Positions 12,240 to 22,830 of a stretch of DNA of 64,000 nucleotides are shown piece by piece. Origin of the DNA: Rhodamnia argentea (taxonomy: Eukaryota > Streptophyta > Magnoliopsida > Myrtales > Myrtaceae); NCBI RefSeq assembly GCF_020921035.1, contig NC_063153.1, forward strand, positions 9,362,001 to 9,426,000, written 5' to 3'. The first letter of the stretch is position 1, and every line of letters begins with the position of its first letter. The translations under genes were made by a program, and so were the position numbers. Below the pieces are notes generated by a model that was given only the letters and a program-made list of their open reading frames with translations, was not told where the DNA came from and did no database searches.

Positions 12240-14213
12240 ATGTCTCAAAGCACGATCCGCAAAGCCCTTGGGGCGGTCAAGGACCAGACAAGCATTGGCC
12301 TTGCGAAGGTTGGGAGCAACATGGCACCGGAGCTCGAAGTAGCGATTGTGAAAGCCACGAGCCATGATGATGATCCTGCTGATGAGAAATATGTTCGCCG
12401 GATTTTGAATTTGACTTCGTACTCGCGTGGATATGTGCATGCGTGTGTTTCTGCACTTTCTAAGCGACTTAGCAAGACCCGTGATTATATTGTGGCTCTC
12501 AAATCCCTGACGCTCATTCATCGTTTGTTGAATGATGGAGACCCGATTTTCCATGAGGAGATAATGTATGCGACTAGGCGTGGCGCTAGGTTGTTGAATC
12601 TGTCTGACTTTAGAGATGAGGCTCACTCTAGTTCATGGGACCACTCTGCTTTTGTGAGGACTTATGGTATGTATCTGGATCAGAGGCTTGAGCTGATTCT
12701 GTTTGATAGAAAGAGTGGTGGCGGCAGCGGTCCTAGTGGAAGTGCTAATGGTGGTGGTAGTGTTCGCAGTGAGGATAGGTATGGAGGCAGAGATGATTTC
12801 AGGTCACCACCGCCCCGTGGATCTGATTATGACTACGGTGATTATAGAGGAGAGAATGGAAATCATGGGGGAGTGATGAGAAGGTCAAGGTCATACGGGG
12901 ATATGAGTGATGCTGTGGTGGTGAGAGACGGGAAAGAAGAGAGAAGGGTAGTGACGCCACTGAGGGAAATGAAGCCAGAACGAATTTTCGGCAAAATGGG
13001 TCACTTGCAGAGGCTATTGGATAGATTCTTGGCATGTAGGCCAACTGGTCTGGCGAAGAATAGTAGGTTGATCTTGGTTGCTTTGTACCCTGTTGTGAAG
13101 GAGAGTTCTCAGATATATGCCGATATCTGTGAGGTTTTGGCTGTTTTGCTTGATAAGTTTTTCGATATGGAGTACCAAGATTGCATCAAGGCTTTTGATG
13201 CTTATGCTAGTGCAGCTAAGCAAATTGATGAGTTGATTGCGTTCTACAACTGGTGTAAGGATACAGGGGTGGCAAGATCGTCCGAGTATCCTGAAGTGCA
13301 AAGGATTACCAGTAAGTTGTTGGAGACATTGGAGGAGTTTGTGAGGGATAGAGCAAAGAGACCCAAGAGCCCCGAGAGGAGAGAGGAATTGCCTCCTGTG
13401 GCTCAGGAGGAGGAGCCTGTGCCTGACATGAACGAGATAAAGGCATTGCCTCCACCAGAGAATTATACTCCGGCACCACCTCCAGAGCCAAAACCGGAGC
13501 CACCGAAGCCGCAAGTGACAGCGGATTTGGTGGATCTGAGGGATGATGGAGTCACTGCTGATGATCAAGGTAATAAACTTGCATTGGCTCTGTTTGCGGG
13601 GCCAGCAGCTAATTCTGGCAATGGTTCATGGGAAGCATTCCGATCTAATGGTGAGTCAGAGGTCACTTCTGCTTGGCAAAACCCAGCTGCTGAGACGGGC
13701 AAGGAAGATTGGGAATTGGCATTGGTGGAGACTGCCAGTAACTTATCAAAACAGAAGGCGGCTTTAGGTGGTGGACTTGATCCGTTGCTACTGAATGGCA
13801 TGTATGACCAGGGAATGGTGAGGCAACATGTGAGCACTGCTCAACTGGGTGGAGGTTGTGCGAGCAGTGTTGCTTTACCTGGTCCTGGCAAGAACACAAC
13901 CCCAGTACTGGCTCTCCCTGCACCCGATGGAACTGTCCAAACAGTTAACCAGGACCCTTTTGCTGCATCATTAAGCATCCCTCCTCCTTCGTATGTACAG
14001 ATGGCAGATATGGAGCAGAAACAGCATTTACTTGTGCAAGAGCAACAACTATGGCAGCAATATGCAATGCATGGAATGCGAGGCCAAGCCACCTTGGCCA
14101 AGATCAGTGGGGCGGGTTACTATGCACAAGGTCCTCTTCCTACAATGCCTTATGGCATGCCGCCGGTCAATGGAATGGGGCCGCCGACCGGGTACTATCC
14201 TTCTCATTATTGA
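12240..14213 (+). CDS. ANTH-domain clathrin assembly protein (AP180/CALM family, At2g25430-like)
   Basis: This 657-residue protein acts as an endocytic adaptor that recruits clathrin to PtdIns(4,5)P2-rich membrane. I chose the ATG at 12240 because MSQSTIRKALGAVKDQTSIG matches the family's N-terminus. The frame extends upstream, but a leader intron probably ends at the AG at 12231-12232 (11913-12232). The ANTH domain comes first: residues 38-56 (KATSHDDDPADEKYVRRIL) match the lipid-binding helix region. A Gly/Ser-rich insert at about 160-250 separates two halves of the helical domain, and the second half starts at PERIFGKMGHLQRLLDRFLA. The C-terminal tail is disordered, Pro/Glu-rich, with short adaptor-like motifs (DLVDL, DPLLL, DPFAAS). 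The coding part is one exon, as in close relatives. No frame damage is seen. Confidence 0.93.
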   Translation: MSQSTIRKALGAVKDQTSIGLAKVGSNMAPELEVAIVKATSHDDDPADEKYVRRILNLTSYSRGYVHACVSALSKRLSKTRDYIVALKSLTLIHRLLNDGDPIFHEEIMYATRRGARLLNLSDFRDEAHSSSWDHSAFVRTYGMYLDQRLELILFDRKSGGGSGPSGSANGGGSVRSEDRYGGRDDFRSPPPRGSDYDYGDYRGENGNHGGVMRRSRSYGDMSDAVVVRDGKEERRVVTPLREMKPERIFGKMGHLQRLLDRFLACRPTGLAKNSRLILVALYPVVKESSQIYADICEVLAVLLDKFFDMEYQDCIKAFDAYASAAKQIDELIAFYNWCKDTGVARSSEYPEVQRITSKLLETLEEFVRDRAKRPKSPERREELPPVAQEEEPVPDMNEIKALPPPENYTPAPPPEPKPEPPKPQVTADLVDLRDDGVTADDQGNKLALALFAGPAANSGNGSWEAFRSNGESEVTSAWQNPAAETGKEDWELALVETASNLSKQKAALGGGLDPLLLNGMYDQGMVRQHVSTAQLGGGCASSVALPGPGKNTTPVLALPAPDGTVQTVNQDPFAASLSIPPPSYVQMADMEQKQHLLVQEQQLWQQYAMHGMRGQATLAKISGAGYYAQGPLPTMPYGMPPVNGMGPPTGYYPSHY

Positions 14214-15900
14214 TGTGACTTGCTTTTACCTATACAACTCTGTTTTTGCTTTGTTATCGAGTTATGTATTTAGTTGTATTTTATGTTATGATCCTTTTTA
14301 CAACTCTGGTGCACGGGTTTGGGAAGAGGGAAGAGTGAACCAAGAAAGTACTCATTTTGAGGAAGATTTTGGATGCTGACGTCCAGGGGGATCCTGCACC
14401 TGTTCGTGCTTCTTGTAATATTAGAATTCCTATGAACTCGACCCTTTGTGCAGTCATCGCTAGTATAACCAGAACTAATTTGTCATCGTGTTGTAATGTC
14501 ATGCTTTGTTGTTTCACGTGTAAAAGTAGACTGACTTTCGCAACCAGTTAAACGTTCCCTGTCACAAGTATGCATGGAATTGTTTCCAGAGTATTCAGTT
14601 CTTTAATTTAGATTTTTGTTTTCGCTCCTTTCGTTTCTGTTTCTCGTGTCACTTGGAAGAGTCCGGAGCTTATTTGCTTTGTTGATTATTTTCTTGCTGA
14701 TTTAATATCTTAGATCTGTGTGCTCATGCGGCTAGGTCTTGATTTTAGTCTTGGATAGAACTCCCTCTGCTAGAGATGATCTTGGCTTAAAAGGCGTTGG
14801 TGATGAGTGTCTAATGGTCATGAAAAGGCTGATAGTATAACCTTGTGACAGATGTACAACTCATCTCCCTAAATATTAAACCTTGGATCTAATTTTCACT
14901 GTTTTGGCTGGGACAACTCCAGCACCGAGCCCACAAATTGACTTGATGAGGATAGAATGATTAAACAACTGAAGTGGGTAAGATTGATAGAGATTGGATT
15001 AGAAGTTTATGGGGACGACGACAACAGATAGTCCATAGCCTACTACAAAATGCAAAGAAAGGAGAAAATCACTCAGACAACTGAAAAGGACTTCATATGA
15101 TTGATTTGAATCGACTTTTGGACTTTAGCCCTTTGTCTCCTGACTTTGAACGATGTTTCGTGTTTTGGCTATTCAAGAACCTACTTACTGCGATATCCTT
15201 TTGGACTGACCCCCTTGTCTGATGCTTCAAGAGTCTTTTGTTTTTTGCCTACCGAGGTCAGGCAATGTCTCCCGATTGTGCAGTCGGTGCATATTGTCCC
15301 CCACTCGTGTGACCTCCGCTCCTTGACGCGTGGTTTTCAGATCATCCTGACTAAGTCTAGCTAGGCGGGGGTCGACCCGGATTGTCTTTGTGAACCGATA
15401 GGGGATCCTCTAGAGCTTCGAATTTAGGTCACTGAAATCGCGACACGTTTTCTAAACGACGGCTGATGGGTCTCCATTTATGCAGTGCTTGTTGGACAAA
15501 TCTACGCAATTTGCCCTCTTAGGCTGATAGGTTCCCATGTTCATTTGTTCTACTTCAGTAGGCAAGTTCATATGGATCCTCTCACATCATCGGTGAGTGA
15601 ATGACATTTGAACTCATGTGGAAGAAGTTTCATTGATCCGCACCGGATTTCAACCCAAAAGATCTTTTTGTAGATGCTAGATTAGATTATTTACGGGGTA
15701 TGTGTTGTTCCCTTGGCAACTTTAAGGGTTGCTTTCTGCTGTGTTTAGGAGCCCTAAGAAAAGGTCCTCAAAGCATTTTGGAAGATAGGGGGTAGGGATG
15801 GTGACGAGTAAGTGAAGTAGAGCCACCCAGTCCAGTGACTCTTTGATGTTTAGGCATCCAATCGTTGTGTCAATACCCCATGCTGCACAATCGATTTATG
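14214..15900. other. 3' flank of the ANTH gene and intergenic DNA
   Basis: The first few hundred bases are T-rich and probably hold the 3'UTR. Beyond about 14600 I see no gene. A 15-base match to a common cloning polylinker near 15400 is discussed among the rejected items. Confidence 0.4.
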
Positions 15901-15904
15901 TTGC

Positions 15905-16350
15905 ATTGACATAAGACGCGACACGCGACACGACACAGCACGACATGATAAAGTCATGCGGACACGTGATTTCTAAAAAATCAAGAACGTATATTAAAAG
16001 TATATTTTTATATATACATGATAATATATAAAATCTTTTTCTACTAGAGATGCACGATTAGGTTTTTTTTTTTTTTTTGGCTGGGTATATTAATTTTGAG
16101 ATGGCTAGGTATATGACTTAAGTATAAATATTTTTTATAAATCTTTATTGATCCCTAATTTATTGAAAATGCTCAAAATTGATCTCGTGCGTATCGAAAT
16201 AGTATGTCGGGATGCTGGACTCGCGTATCACCGACATGTTTGAAGTGTTGATCACATGTCGATTACATGCCGGAGAGTGTTGTAGTATCGGGGAGTGTCG
16301 GACATGATACAAAGGCCACTTGGAAAGTGTCGGTTCGCATAGCTGTCGAC
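15905..16350. repeat. Dispersed repeat with 'cgacacg / gtgtcgg' motifs
   Basis: The left part (15915-15970) has degenerate repeats of cgcgacacgacac ending in cggacacgtg. The right part (16195-16345) has several tgtcgg/gtcgat motifs in the opposite sense, with AT-rich DNA between. The layout suggests an old inverted-repeat or LTR-derived fragment. No coding potential is seen. Confidence 0.35.
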
Positions 16351-17295
16351 CACTTTTAAGGTTAACATGGAGTGATTTTAGCCTAAAACAAGCATAAGTT
16401 GTATAAAAGTAAGTGTTGAACCATGATGGATCCTCGTTAGACTGTTGTAGGGTGGAATAGATGTTCACAATTTAAAAATCAAGTCGGATTGGATTAACTA
16501 AGCTGCGCATATCTGAGGCCGTAGGATTAAGAATATGCGGCACGTGATGAACCTCATCCTCTCAGAACGGGACTTGGGCCGATGTGAAGATGGGCCACCG
16601 GTGGCCCAAATTTAAAAAGAAAAACAAAATAGGTTGTCAAGTCATTATGGGACTTGAATGTCGACAACGGTGGTTGACCCAACAAGTTCTTTGACCTTAA
16701 TGGCATCGACGTCGATGTTGTACGAGAGACGGAGAACACTGATTTCATGGTTAAGGACAGTTTTTTTTTTTTCCCCTCTCGTAGAATTGTTTTTTTTTTT
16801 TTGGGGTCGAATATTTAGAAGCTTTCTCAAGTATAAACGGAAGTTCACTCACCCACGCTCTCTCTCAATTCAATCCGAAAACGACAGAAACTGAAGGCTT
16901 CATCAATGGGTGCTCTCAAAAGTCAACGAAGGTGGAATGGACCAGAATGGTTGCGTGGACTTTTGGAGAGCGCTCCAGTCATTTTCAACCACGTACCTAC
17001 TGACCTCACAGGAACCCGCCATCACTTGGCCACGTGCGGCGGATAACACAGTCAAACCCCCAGAGCACAACACGACACAAAAGTCAACGACACTCTTTCT
17101 CGAGCGGCAGAGACCCATGACATGACACTGACAGCAATAAAAAACGTTCCACCAAATCTTAGATTAAGCAGAAACAGATGTACAGTTCAATGACTCATCA
17201 TCATCACAAACGAAACGACGCGATATAAAGCTTTGCCCGATCTCTATACAGTTAAATCGCCCCTTAAGGAACGAGAGATTTACCAAAATGCCACC

Positions 17296-18564
17296 CTAGT
17301 CTTTGAACAGGACGTCGCCCGCGATGGCCATCAGCGCTCCCGACGCCCCTGGGGCGAACTTCCTCGCGAAGAGGAACGGGTCGCGCCTCCGGCTCGCCAG
17401 CAGATCGGTGCCGTTGGCCCCGTCGTCGCCGTACCTGGGCCGCTCGCTCCTGAGCCGCCGGACCAGCTCGGGGCCCACCTCGTCCGCCCGGTAAGTCCGG
17501 GGGTGCCCGTCGGTCCGCCCCTTCCAGTCCACGTGGGTCAGTGTGCACGGCACGCACCCCCGCGGGTCCCGCATGCTGAGGAGGGTGGGGAAGTAGTGCT
17601 CCTCCGGGTAGCACGTGCCGCGGTGCACGCACGGGAGCTTGAACTTGGACCAGAGCCGCGTGTCCCCCACCGCCACGCGGGCGTGCCGCCGCGTCAGCAC
17701 CCAGAACTGGGACCCGATCCGGAAGTCCTCCAGGCCCACCTCAGGGATCATCGCGTCGGGCCCGCGCGCCGCCCACCGGTCGTACGTCCCCACCTCGTTC
17801 TTGAGTATCTCGATGAAGCTCCTCCGCGACTTGGCCAGGGTCCGGTAGGTGAAGTTGAAGGAGCGGAGCGGCACGCACGACGGGGACAGGAGGGCGAACA
17901 TGGAGTTGCCCGGGTCGTGGAGGAGCGCGTGGGAGAGCAGCCTCCGCGCCGCCGAGATGAGCGTCGGGGTGTGCCGGCGGGAAGGCTTGGACGGGATGAC
18001 GCGGCCGGAGAACACGCCGGTGAAGTGCGGGCCGGGTCGTCGGGTCGGGTCGGCGTGTACGTAGATGTTGTAGAGGCCCTTTGGGGTCCTGCTGAAGTAG
18101 GCCTCCCATAGTGGGGCGAATGGGAGGCCCGTTGTGGTCAAGAACATGAAGGCCAGCTTTTTGGGCCGATTCGGCTTCGGGCTGACCAGGGCCGCCACCC
18201 GGAAGAGCGCCTCGTCCTCCGGATCGTCGTAACTGACCGGCGGCGGAGGCGGAGGCGGCGGGGGCGGTGGAGGGGGCGGGTGAGAGGCGGCGTTGTTGGC
18301 GTCAGCGACCATGGGCGGTGGCGGGGCTTCATCAATCGGGAGTCTTGATTCTAAGATCCTGCCTTCAAGGTTGGCTTTGATGTCGAATCGGGCATTCGGC
18401 GATGGGGTCGACGACACGGGCACAGGGTCGCCGTCTTCGTCCGCGGCGGCGGAGGAGGAGGAGGAGGTGGTGGTGGCGGGGGCGGTGTTGATGGTGAAGA
18501 CAATGGCCAAGGGCAAGCAGAGAAGCAGAGCACAGAAGAGAGAGAGCGGGTTCGGCGACAACAT
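17296..18564 (-). CDS. GT14-family glycosyltransferase (BC10/DUF266-like, core-2/I-branching domain)
   Basis: An intronless 422-residue type II membrane protein, expected in the Golgi. Residues 7-27 form a signal anchor (LSLFCALLLCLPLAIVF). A low-complexity stem follows with Ser, Ala and a 14-residue proline run at 96-109. The GT14 domain runs from about residue 137 (KLAFMFLTTTGLPFAPLWE). It includes YNIYVHADP, a SHALLHDPGNSMFALLSPSC block, RTLAKSRRSFIEIL, IGSQFWVLTRRHA, EEHYFPTLLS and the C-terminal DPFLFARKFAPG. These blocks are shared by plant BC10-type proteins linked to cell-wall formation; the donor and acceptor are not known from sequence. It is very GC-rich (Arg/Pro/Ala codons ending in C or G), which produces long spurious frames on the other strand. 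Length and motif order look complete. Confidence 0.92.
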   Translation of the reverse strand: MLSPNPLSLFCALLLCLPLAIVFTINTAPATTTSSSSSAAADEDGDPVPVSSTPSPNARFDIKANLEGRILESRLPIDEAPPPPMVADANNAASHPPPPPPPPPPPPPPVSYDDPEDEALFRVAALVSPKPNRPKKLAFMFLTTTGLPFAPLWEAYFSRTPKGLYNIYVHADPTRRPGPHFTGVFSGRVIPSKPSRRHTPTLISAARRLLSHALLHDPGNSMFALLSPSCVPLRSFNFTYRTLAKSRRSFIEILKNEVGTYDRWAARGPDAMIPEVGLEDFRIGSQFWVLTRRHARVAVGDTRLWSKFKLPCVHRGTCYPEEHYFPTLLSMRDPRGCVPCTLTHVDWKGRTDGHPRTYRADEVGPELVRRLRSERPRYGDDGANGTDLLASRRRDPFLFARKFAPGASGALMAIAGDVLFKD

Positions 18565-18690
18565 ACCTGTCGCTCAACTCAGCTCTCCAGTGGGGAAGGA
18601 AGGAAGAAGAAGAAGAAGAAGAAGAAGGCCCGAAAAAGAAAAAGGGCAAAAGGGAAAGCGAGTGACCGCGATCGAAAGGGAGAAAATCTA

Positions 18691-18707
18691 GAGAGAGAGA
18701 GAGAGAG
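18691..18707. repeat. (GA)n tract in the 5' leader of the GT14 gene
   Basis: Short GA/CT dinucleotide run about 130 bp upstream of the minus-strand start codon. Such tracts are common in plant 5' leaders. A purine-rich AAG repeat precedes it at about 18600-18630. Confidence 0.7.
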
Positions 18708-18799
18708 GAGTGGGATTTTGGAGCGAGAAGACGGTGGTCGGATCGGGGTTAAGGCTGTTCTTATGCTAAATTGACGGCTGAGATTGCGTTAAGCACAGT

Positions 18800-19299
18800 C
18801 CTTAATGGATTCCTTCCCCCACCCCCGCCCCCCTCCAAAAAACGAAAAAAAGAGCAGAGACAGACATGAAAAACCACTCCTCTGTTTTTTTTTTTTTTGT
18901 GGCAATGGTGCCCTGTTTTCCAATTCCATGTCGGGAAGGTCTTTTGCTGATTCCAGTTAGAGATTGCAATTTTGCAACTCTAATTGTCATTGATTCTTGA
19001 TGACCACCACACAAATGGTATCCGAACTTGCTGTGAGGTCTCTAAAATTTATTTGAACCTGCAACGTTGTCTTCCGAACTTTGCATTTATTTATCAATAT
19101 GGTTCATAAACTTTTGATCCATGTTTAATTTAATCGCTGAATTGCAAGAAAATATTCAATACGTTTTTTAAATTTGAATTAATAAGAGGACAACGTTAAA
19201 CATGTTCATATAATTTAAAGACTACATTTTGAACATATAAAAAAAAATCAAGGATTTTGTTGAATAAATTTAAAATTCGAAAAGGATATTCATTATTGA
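18800..19299. other. Intergenic, no gene seen
   Basis: Upstream side of the GT14 gene. AT-rich with poly-T and poly-A runs; no recognisable promoter element beyond the GA-rich leader. Confidence 0.4.
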
Positions 19300-20290
19300 A
19301 TAAAGGGTTGATTTCGAAAAAAAGACTTCAAGTACTCTCGTTTTCTAAAAAAAAAAGTCCGAAGTGGACGTCGTTTCAAATAAGGACTTAAAGTCTTCTC
19401 TTTATTTCAATAAAGGATTGTAGCAGGGATATTTTCGTCTTTTTACATTTTTTTTAAATTTTTTCTCATTTTCCTTTTCTTTTTCTCCTTTTCTATTTTT
19501 TCTTTTCTTTTCTATTTTCCTTTTCTCTTTTTCCCCCTTCCTCCATTGCAGGTCGTCCTCGGCTTCTTCTTCTTCATCTTCCTCCTCCAGCAACTCCAAT
19601 TCTTACTTTGAGCAACAGAGGGATTCATGGGGTCCGCCATCTCTCTCTAAACTCTCTCCTCCTCCTCTCTCAGCAAGTCTACATCAACAAGTAGCTGCCT
19701 GCGACAACACCACCAACGACAACTTCACCAAGGGCTTCGCCTACAATGGCCTCTGCAACTCTTGCCGCTCTTACGTCACCTTCCTCGATCCAAGGTGACC
19801 ACAACCTCCACGACAAGAATAAGAAGGCCCTCCAGTTCATCGAAGACGTCACCGCCGCCAATGAGGTCTAGAGGCTGGTCCTCAACGAGATCCTCTGCCG
19901 CAATGCTCGCATCGAGTACGTGAGTCGCTACGACCTCGACGGCCGGATCGATCGCGAGCCCTTCAAAAAAACCATGCCCGTGATCACCTACGAGGACCTC
20001 CAACCGCACGTCGCTCGTGTCACCCGGCAAGCTGATGCCCACCATTGAAGAGAAACTAAGACCGGCGATGGGCGGGAGAGTGGAGAGGGGAAAAAAAAAA
20101 AGGAAAAGGAAAATAGAAAAATAAAAAAGAATGAATAAGTTTTAAAAAGTAAAAAACGAAAATATTATTCTTCAGGTCATTTTTTGAAATAAAAGAATAT
20201 TTTAGATCTTTATTTGAAATAAAATTCATTTCGAGAATTTTTTAAAAAATTGAAAGTATTTTGAGTTTTTTTTTTTTGAAATTTTTTCTT
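19300..20290. mobile_element. Inverted-repeat element, family 2 ('ttatttgaaat' repeat), carrying a GH3 fragment
   Basis: The left arm (about 19310-19450) reads aaagtccgaagtggacgtcg, tttcaaataaggacttaaag and gatattttcgtcttttta. The right arm (about 20120-20290) is related in reverse complement (agatctttatttgaaataaa, attttttgaaataaaag). Arms with this wording also bound elements at about 31.95-32.43, 48.1-49.1 and 51.6-52.2 kb. This copy encloses about 600 bp of GC-rich, coding-like DNA instead of the usual short GC core. Confidence 0.5.
19797..20048 (+). pseudogene. GH3 (acyl-acid-amido synthetase) N-terminal fragment, broken
   Basis: One frame reads NLHDKNKKALQFIEDVT, then a TAG stop, then LNEILCRNARIEYVSRYDLD and FKKTMPVITYEDLQP before ending at TGA 20046-20048. 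This matches the N-terminal region of plant GH3 proteins (auxin/jasmonate-amido synthetases), where KALQFIEDVT, EILxRNAxxEY and FKKxMPVxTYEDxQP are conserved. Only about 80 residues of a roughly 600-residue enzyme remain. It carries an in-frame stop at 19869-19871, and the family continuation after DLQP is lost. It is flanked by inverted-repeat arms, so it looks like a captured gene fragment. It could not encode an active enzyme. Confidence 0.8.
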
Positions 20291-21504
20291 GAACAAATCA
20301 AAATTGAGGAATTACATTTGGAAAAAAAAAAATTGAAGCTGTTGCCTTAATCGATGACGTGACTAGTTTCTTCCTCGTGATGATACGTGGCGGGGGTTTC
20401 AGACACTGCACGTTTCCACAAGTACACTGGCGAGGGAGCAGCTGCTCTGTTCTTGCCCCTCTTACGTGTCGGCCATGCAGGGCCCCACCCTGGGCCCCAC
20501 TCCTTTTTGCCTGAGTTCGTGCGATGCTGGTGCCTATAATGCGTGGGGGCCCGTCACGTTTTAACGAGCTCGGCCTCGTCCGGGGGGACCGGGACTCTCC
20601 TCCTCGTAACGTTAGGAATCGCGCTCGTGACGGGGCCCGAACGCGTGACCCCGCGGCTAACGAGGACCGGCGCAAAACAGGTTTTGAGTAGCTAGTATGA
20701 ATCACAAGATTATGAAAGAAGGAATTGGGATGTTGTGGGAGGCTAATTTGGTTCGTATGTGTCTTATCTCGTGATTCGATTCACGTGAGTTGTACGTAGG
20801 CGTCGAAGTGTCGATCGATCCTTTTTGCGGTGGGCAATTCTATCCGCTGTCGCACAAAAGGGATCAAAGACATGCCATTATCTGAAGTTGAACTTACCGG
20901 GGCCGTGGAATTTGTACCTGGACCCGCATTGATTCCGACCTCCCATCTCCTCGCACATCGGTGATTTCCAAATCGGATTGGCCGATCGGGTTTGTTCGAT
21001 CGGTTCCGAATTACCTGCGCGGTTTGATTGGGATCCGCATGGAAATGGTTCAAAAACTGGGTACCACGTAAAGAAAACGACTAAAGGAAAAAGAATTGTT
21101 GAATCGAGTAGCGAAAATCGAGTTTTACTATTGGCTCCGTTTGTTTCGCAAAAAAAAAAAAAGAGTGATTTGAAAGACATTCTTCTGGAAAAGATGGCTC
21201 ATATCGCTTGAAATAATTAGTCAATGAAAGATGGTTTCGTTATTTACACCAATTCATGTTTAAACATTTTTGCAAAAGATCAAAATACTTTTCGTTCAAT
21301 CGTTTTTGTAAGCGATATGAGCTATCAATTTCAGGAAAAAAAAATTTCAAACCATTTATTTCCCATAAAAAAAAAAAAAAAGCGCCGCTAGATCAAGCCC
21401 TAGGACATAGTCTATAAGTTGCACCATGCCAAAACCATCTGCCTTTGTCGCTGTGGAAGCCACTTGGGCCTTCACCGCCATTCGCACTACCACCGTTCGG
21501 GAGA

Positions 21505-22830
21505 TCTTGCCGCCGCCGCCCGATTTTGAATCACGGCTAAAATCCAGTTCTAGGCCCCCTCTCTTTTGAGAAACGACTTTTACTTTAGATCCTTATTTAA
21601 AACTTTGCCGCCCGCTAACCTGTGAGGCTCAAATCTCACACTTCTCATGCTATTCAGTTTACGCTCGTTCACTCTTCCGATAGATTTGCGCACTTCCTCA
21701 CGCTCTCCCTTTCTCCCTTCTCTTGCTCTCTTAGCTTTAAACTGCTTTATGGCGGGAACTTGCTTATATGGAGTAGTACAAAGCTTCCCCTTCTATTTTT
21801 CAATTTTTTTTTTTGTCTTTTCAGTTTGTTCAATACTCTTTCGTGGGCCATTACAATTCTGTCTGATTAACTTGCTTTGAGGTTGGAAAACAATCCGCGA
21901 CAATGTGATCTAATGCAACAATTCTGCGAATTATCATATGGGATCATCTTAGTTGTCTTGTGCCGGGCCTAATTATACATTCTGTTGCAGCTTGAAGCGG
22001 TTGGAGCTAAGCGTGGAAAAATAAATAACGGGTTTAAGAAAAGATTGACTGATCGTGCCGGCCGTCTGACTTATTCTCGCTCTATCTCGGCCGAGAAGAG
22101 CTTGTGTCCAAGCTTGGTTCGTCGACGATGCCCGGTGCCCGATACACCGTCGCGATCTGGAGAGGACGTATGGGTTTTTCCCGTGGATGAAGTGAACGAG
22201 ATGATGCGAGTTCGCTCGCGATAGGTCTATTTTCAGAGCCATGTCTTCTAACATGTTGCTTTGTTGGATTATTTCAAGACCATTTCTTATTAACAAAGCG
22301 ATGTGTCTCGGCCCCAAACCAGCCCCAAAACAGCGGATCCCAAACGGAAACCACGCAATTAACGCACCTAAGCCCAACAATCGTCCTAAATCAGACCACA
22401 CACGAGCAATGTACTTATCAAAGAGTCGCGCTCATCGGATGTCGTCGTGGCCGGGACGCTTCTAGGAAATCGCTGCTAGGATCGCCTTATCGTTACCACT
22501 GCCGTTGGAGGGCTCGCCGCCGCCTCCGCCGCATGGTTTTGAATCACGGCCGAAATCGAGCCGTAGGGCTCAGATTTGGGGTCGCCGATGTGGTCACGTC
22601 CTCCAATTGCTCGTGACTAGCCACTGTCTAAGCCCAAGCCGAAGAAAGAAGAAAAAAAGGGCAAGAGAAAAAGGAGGAAAGAAGAAGAAGAAGTACATTT
22701 CTTGGACAAAAATGCCCCTAGTCATGACTAGGAAAATGGCACATGATACGCTCATGCTCGCCGACCGGCAAAAATTTGGCTGTCGGTCCCTTATTTGAAA
22801 TTAGATCAGTCACTTCAAGCTATTATTTGA
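21505..22830. repeat. Possible disrupted family 2 element with repeated 'gattttgaatcacggc' block
   Basis: A segment 'gccgccgcccgattttgaatcacggctaaaatcc' near 21510 recurs as a related block near 22515, followed in both cases by text about 'tagg'. The right edge (22700-22830) contains 'caaaaatgcccctagtcatg' and 'tcccttatttgaaattaga', wording typical of the right arm of family 2 inverted-repeat elements. A weak left arm may lie at 21565-21605. Boundaries are uncertain. Confidence 0.25.

Noticed and set aside
13014-13568. 184-codon minus-strand frame
   Set aside because: Lies wholly inside the ANTH gene on the other strand; low-complexity Leu/Arg/His composition and no domain.
15395-15415. Match of about 15 bases (ggggatcctctagag) to a common cloning-vector polylinker
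   Set aside because: No further vector sequence on either side and the flanks continue as ordinary plant DNA; treated as coincidence.
17233-18111. 292-codon open frame on the plus strand
   Set aside because: It is antisense to the GT14 gene. GC-rich third positions leave all frames open; composition is Arg/Pro/Val-biased with no domain.
20350-20700. GC-rich block with G-box-like ACGTG sites as a promoter
   Set aside because: No gene with a recognisable product begins on either side within a reasonable distance.
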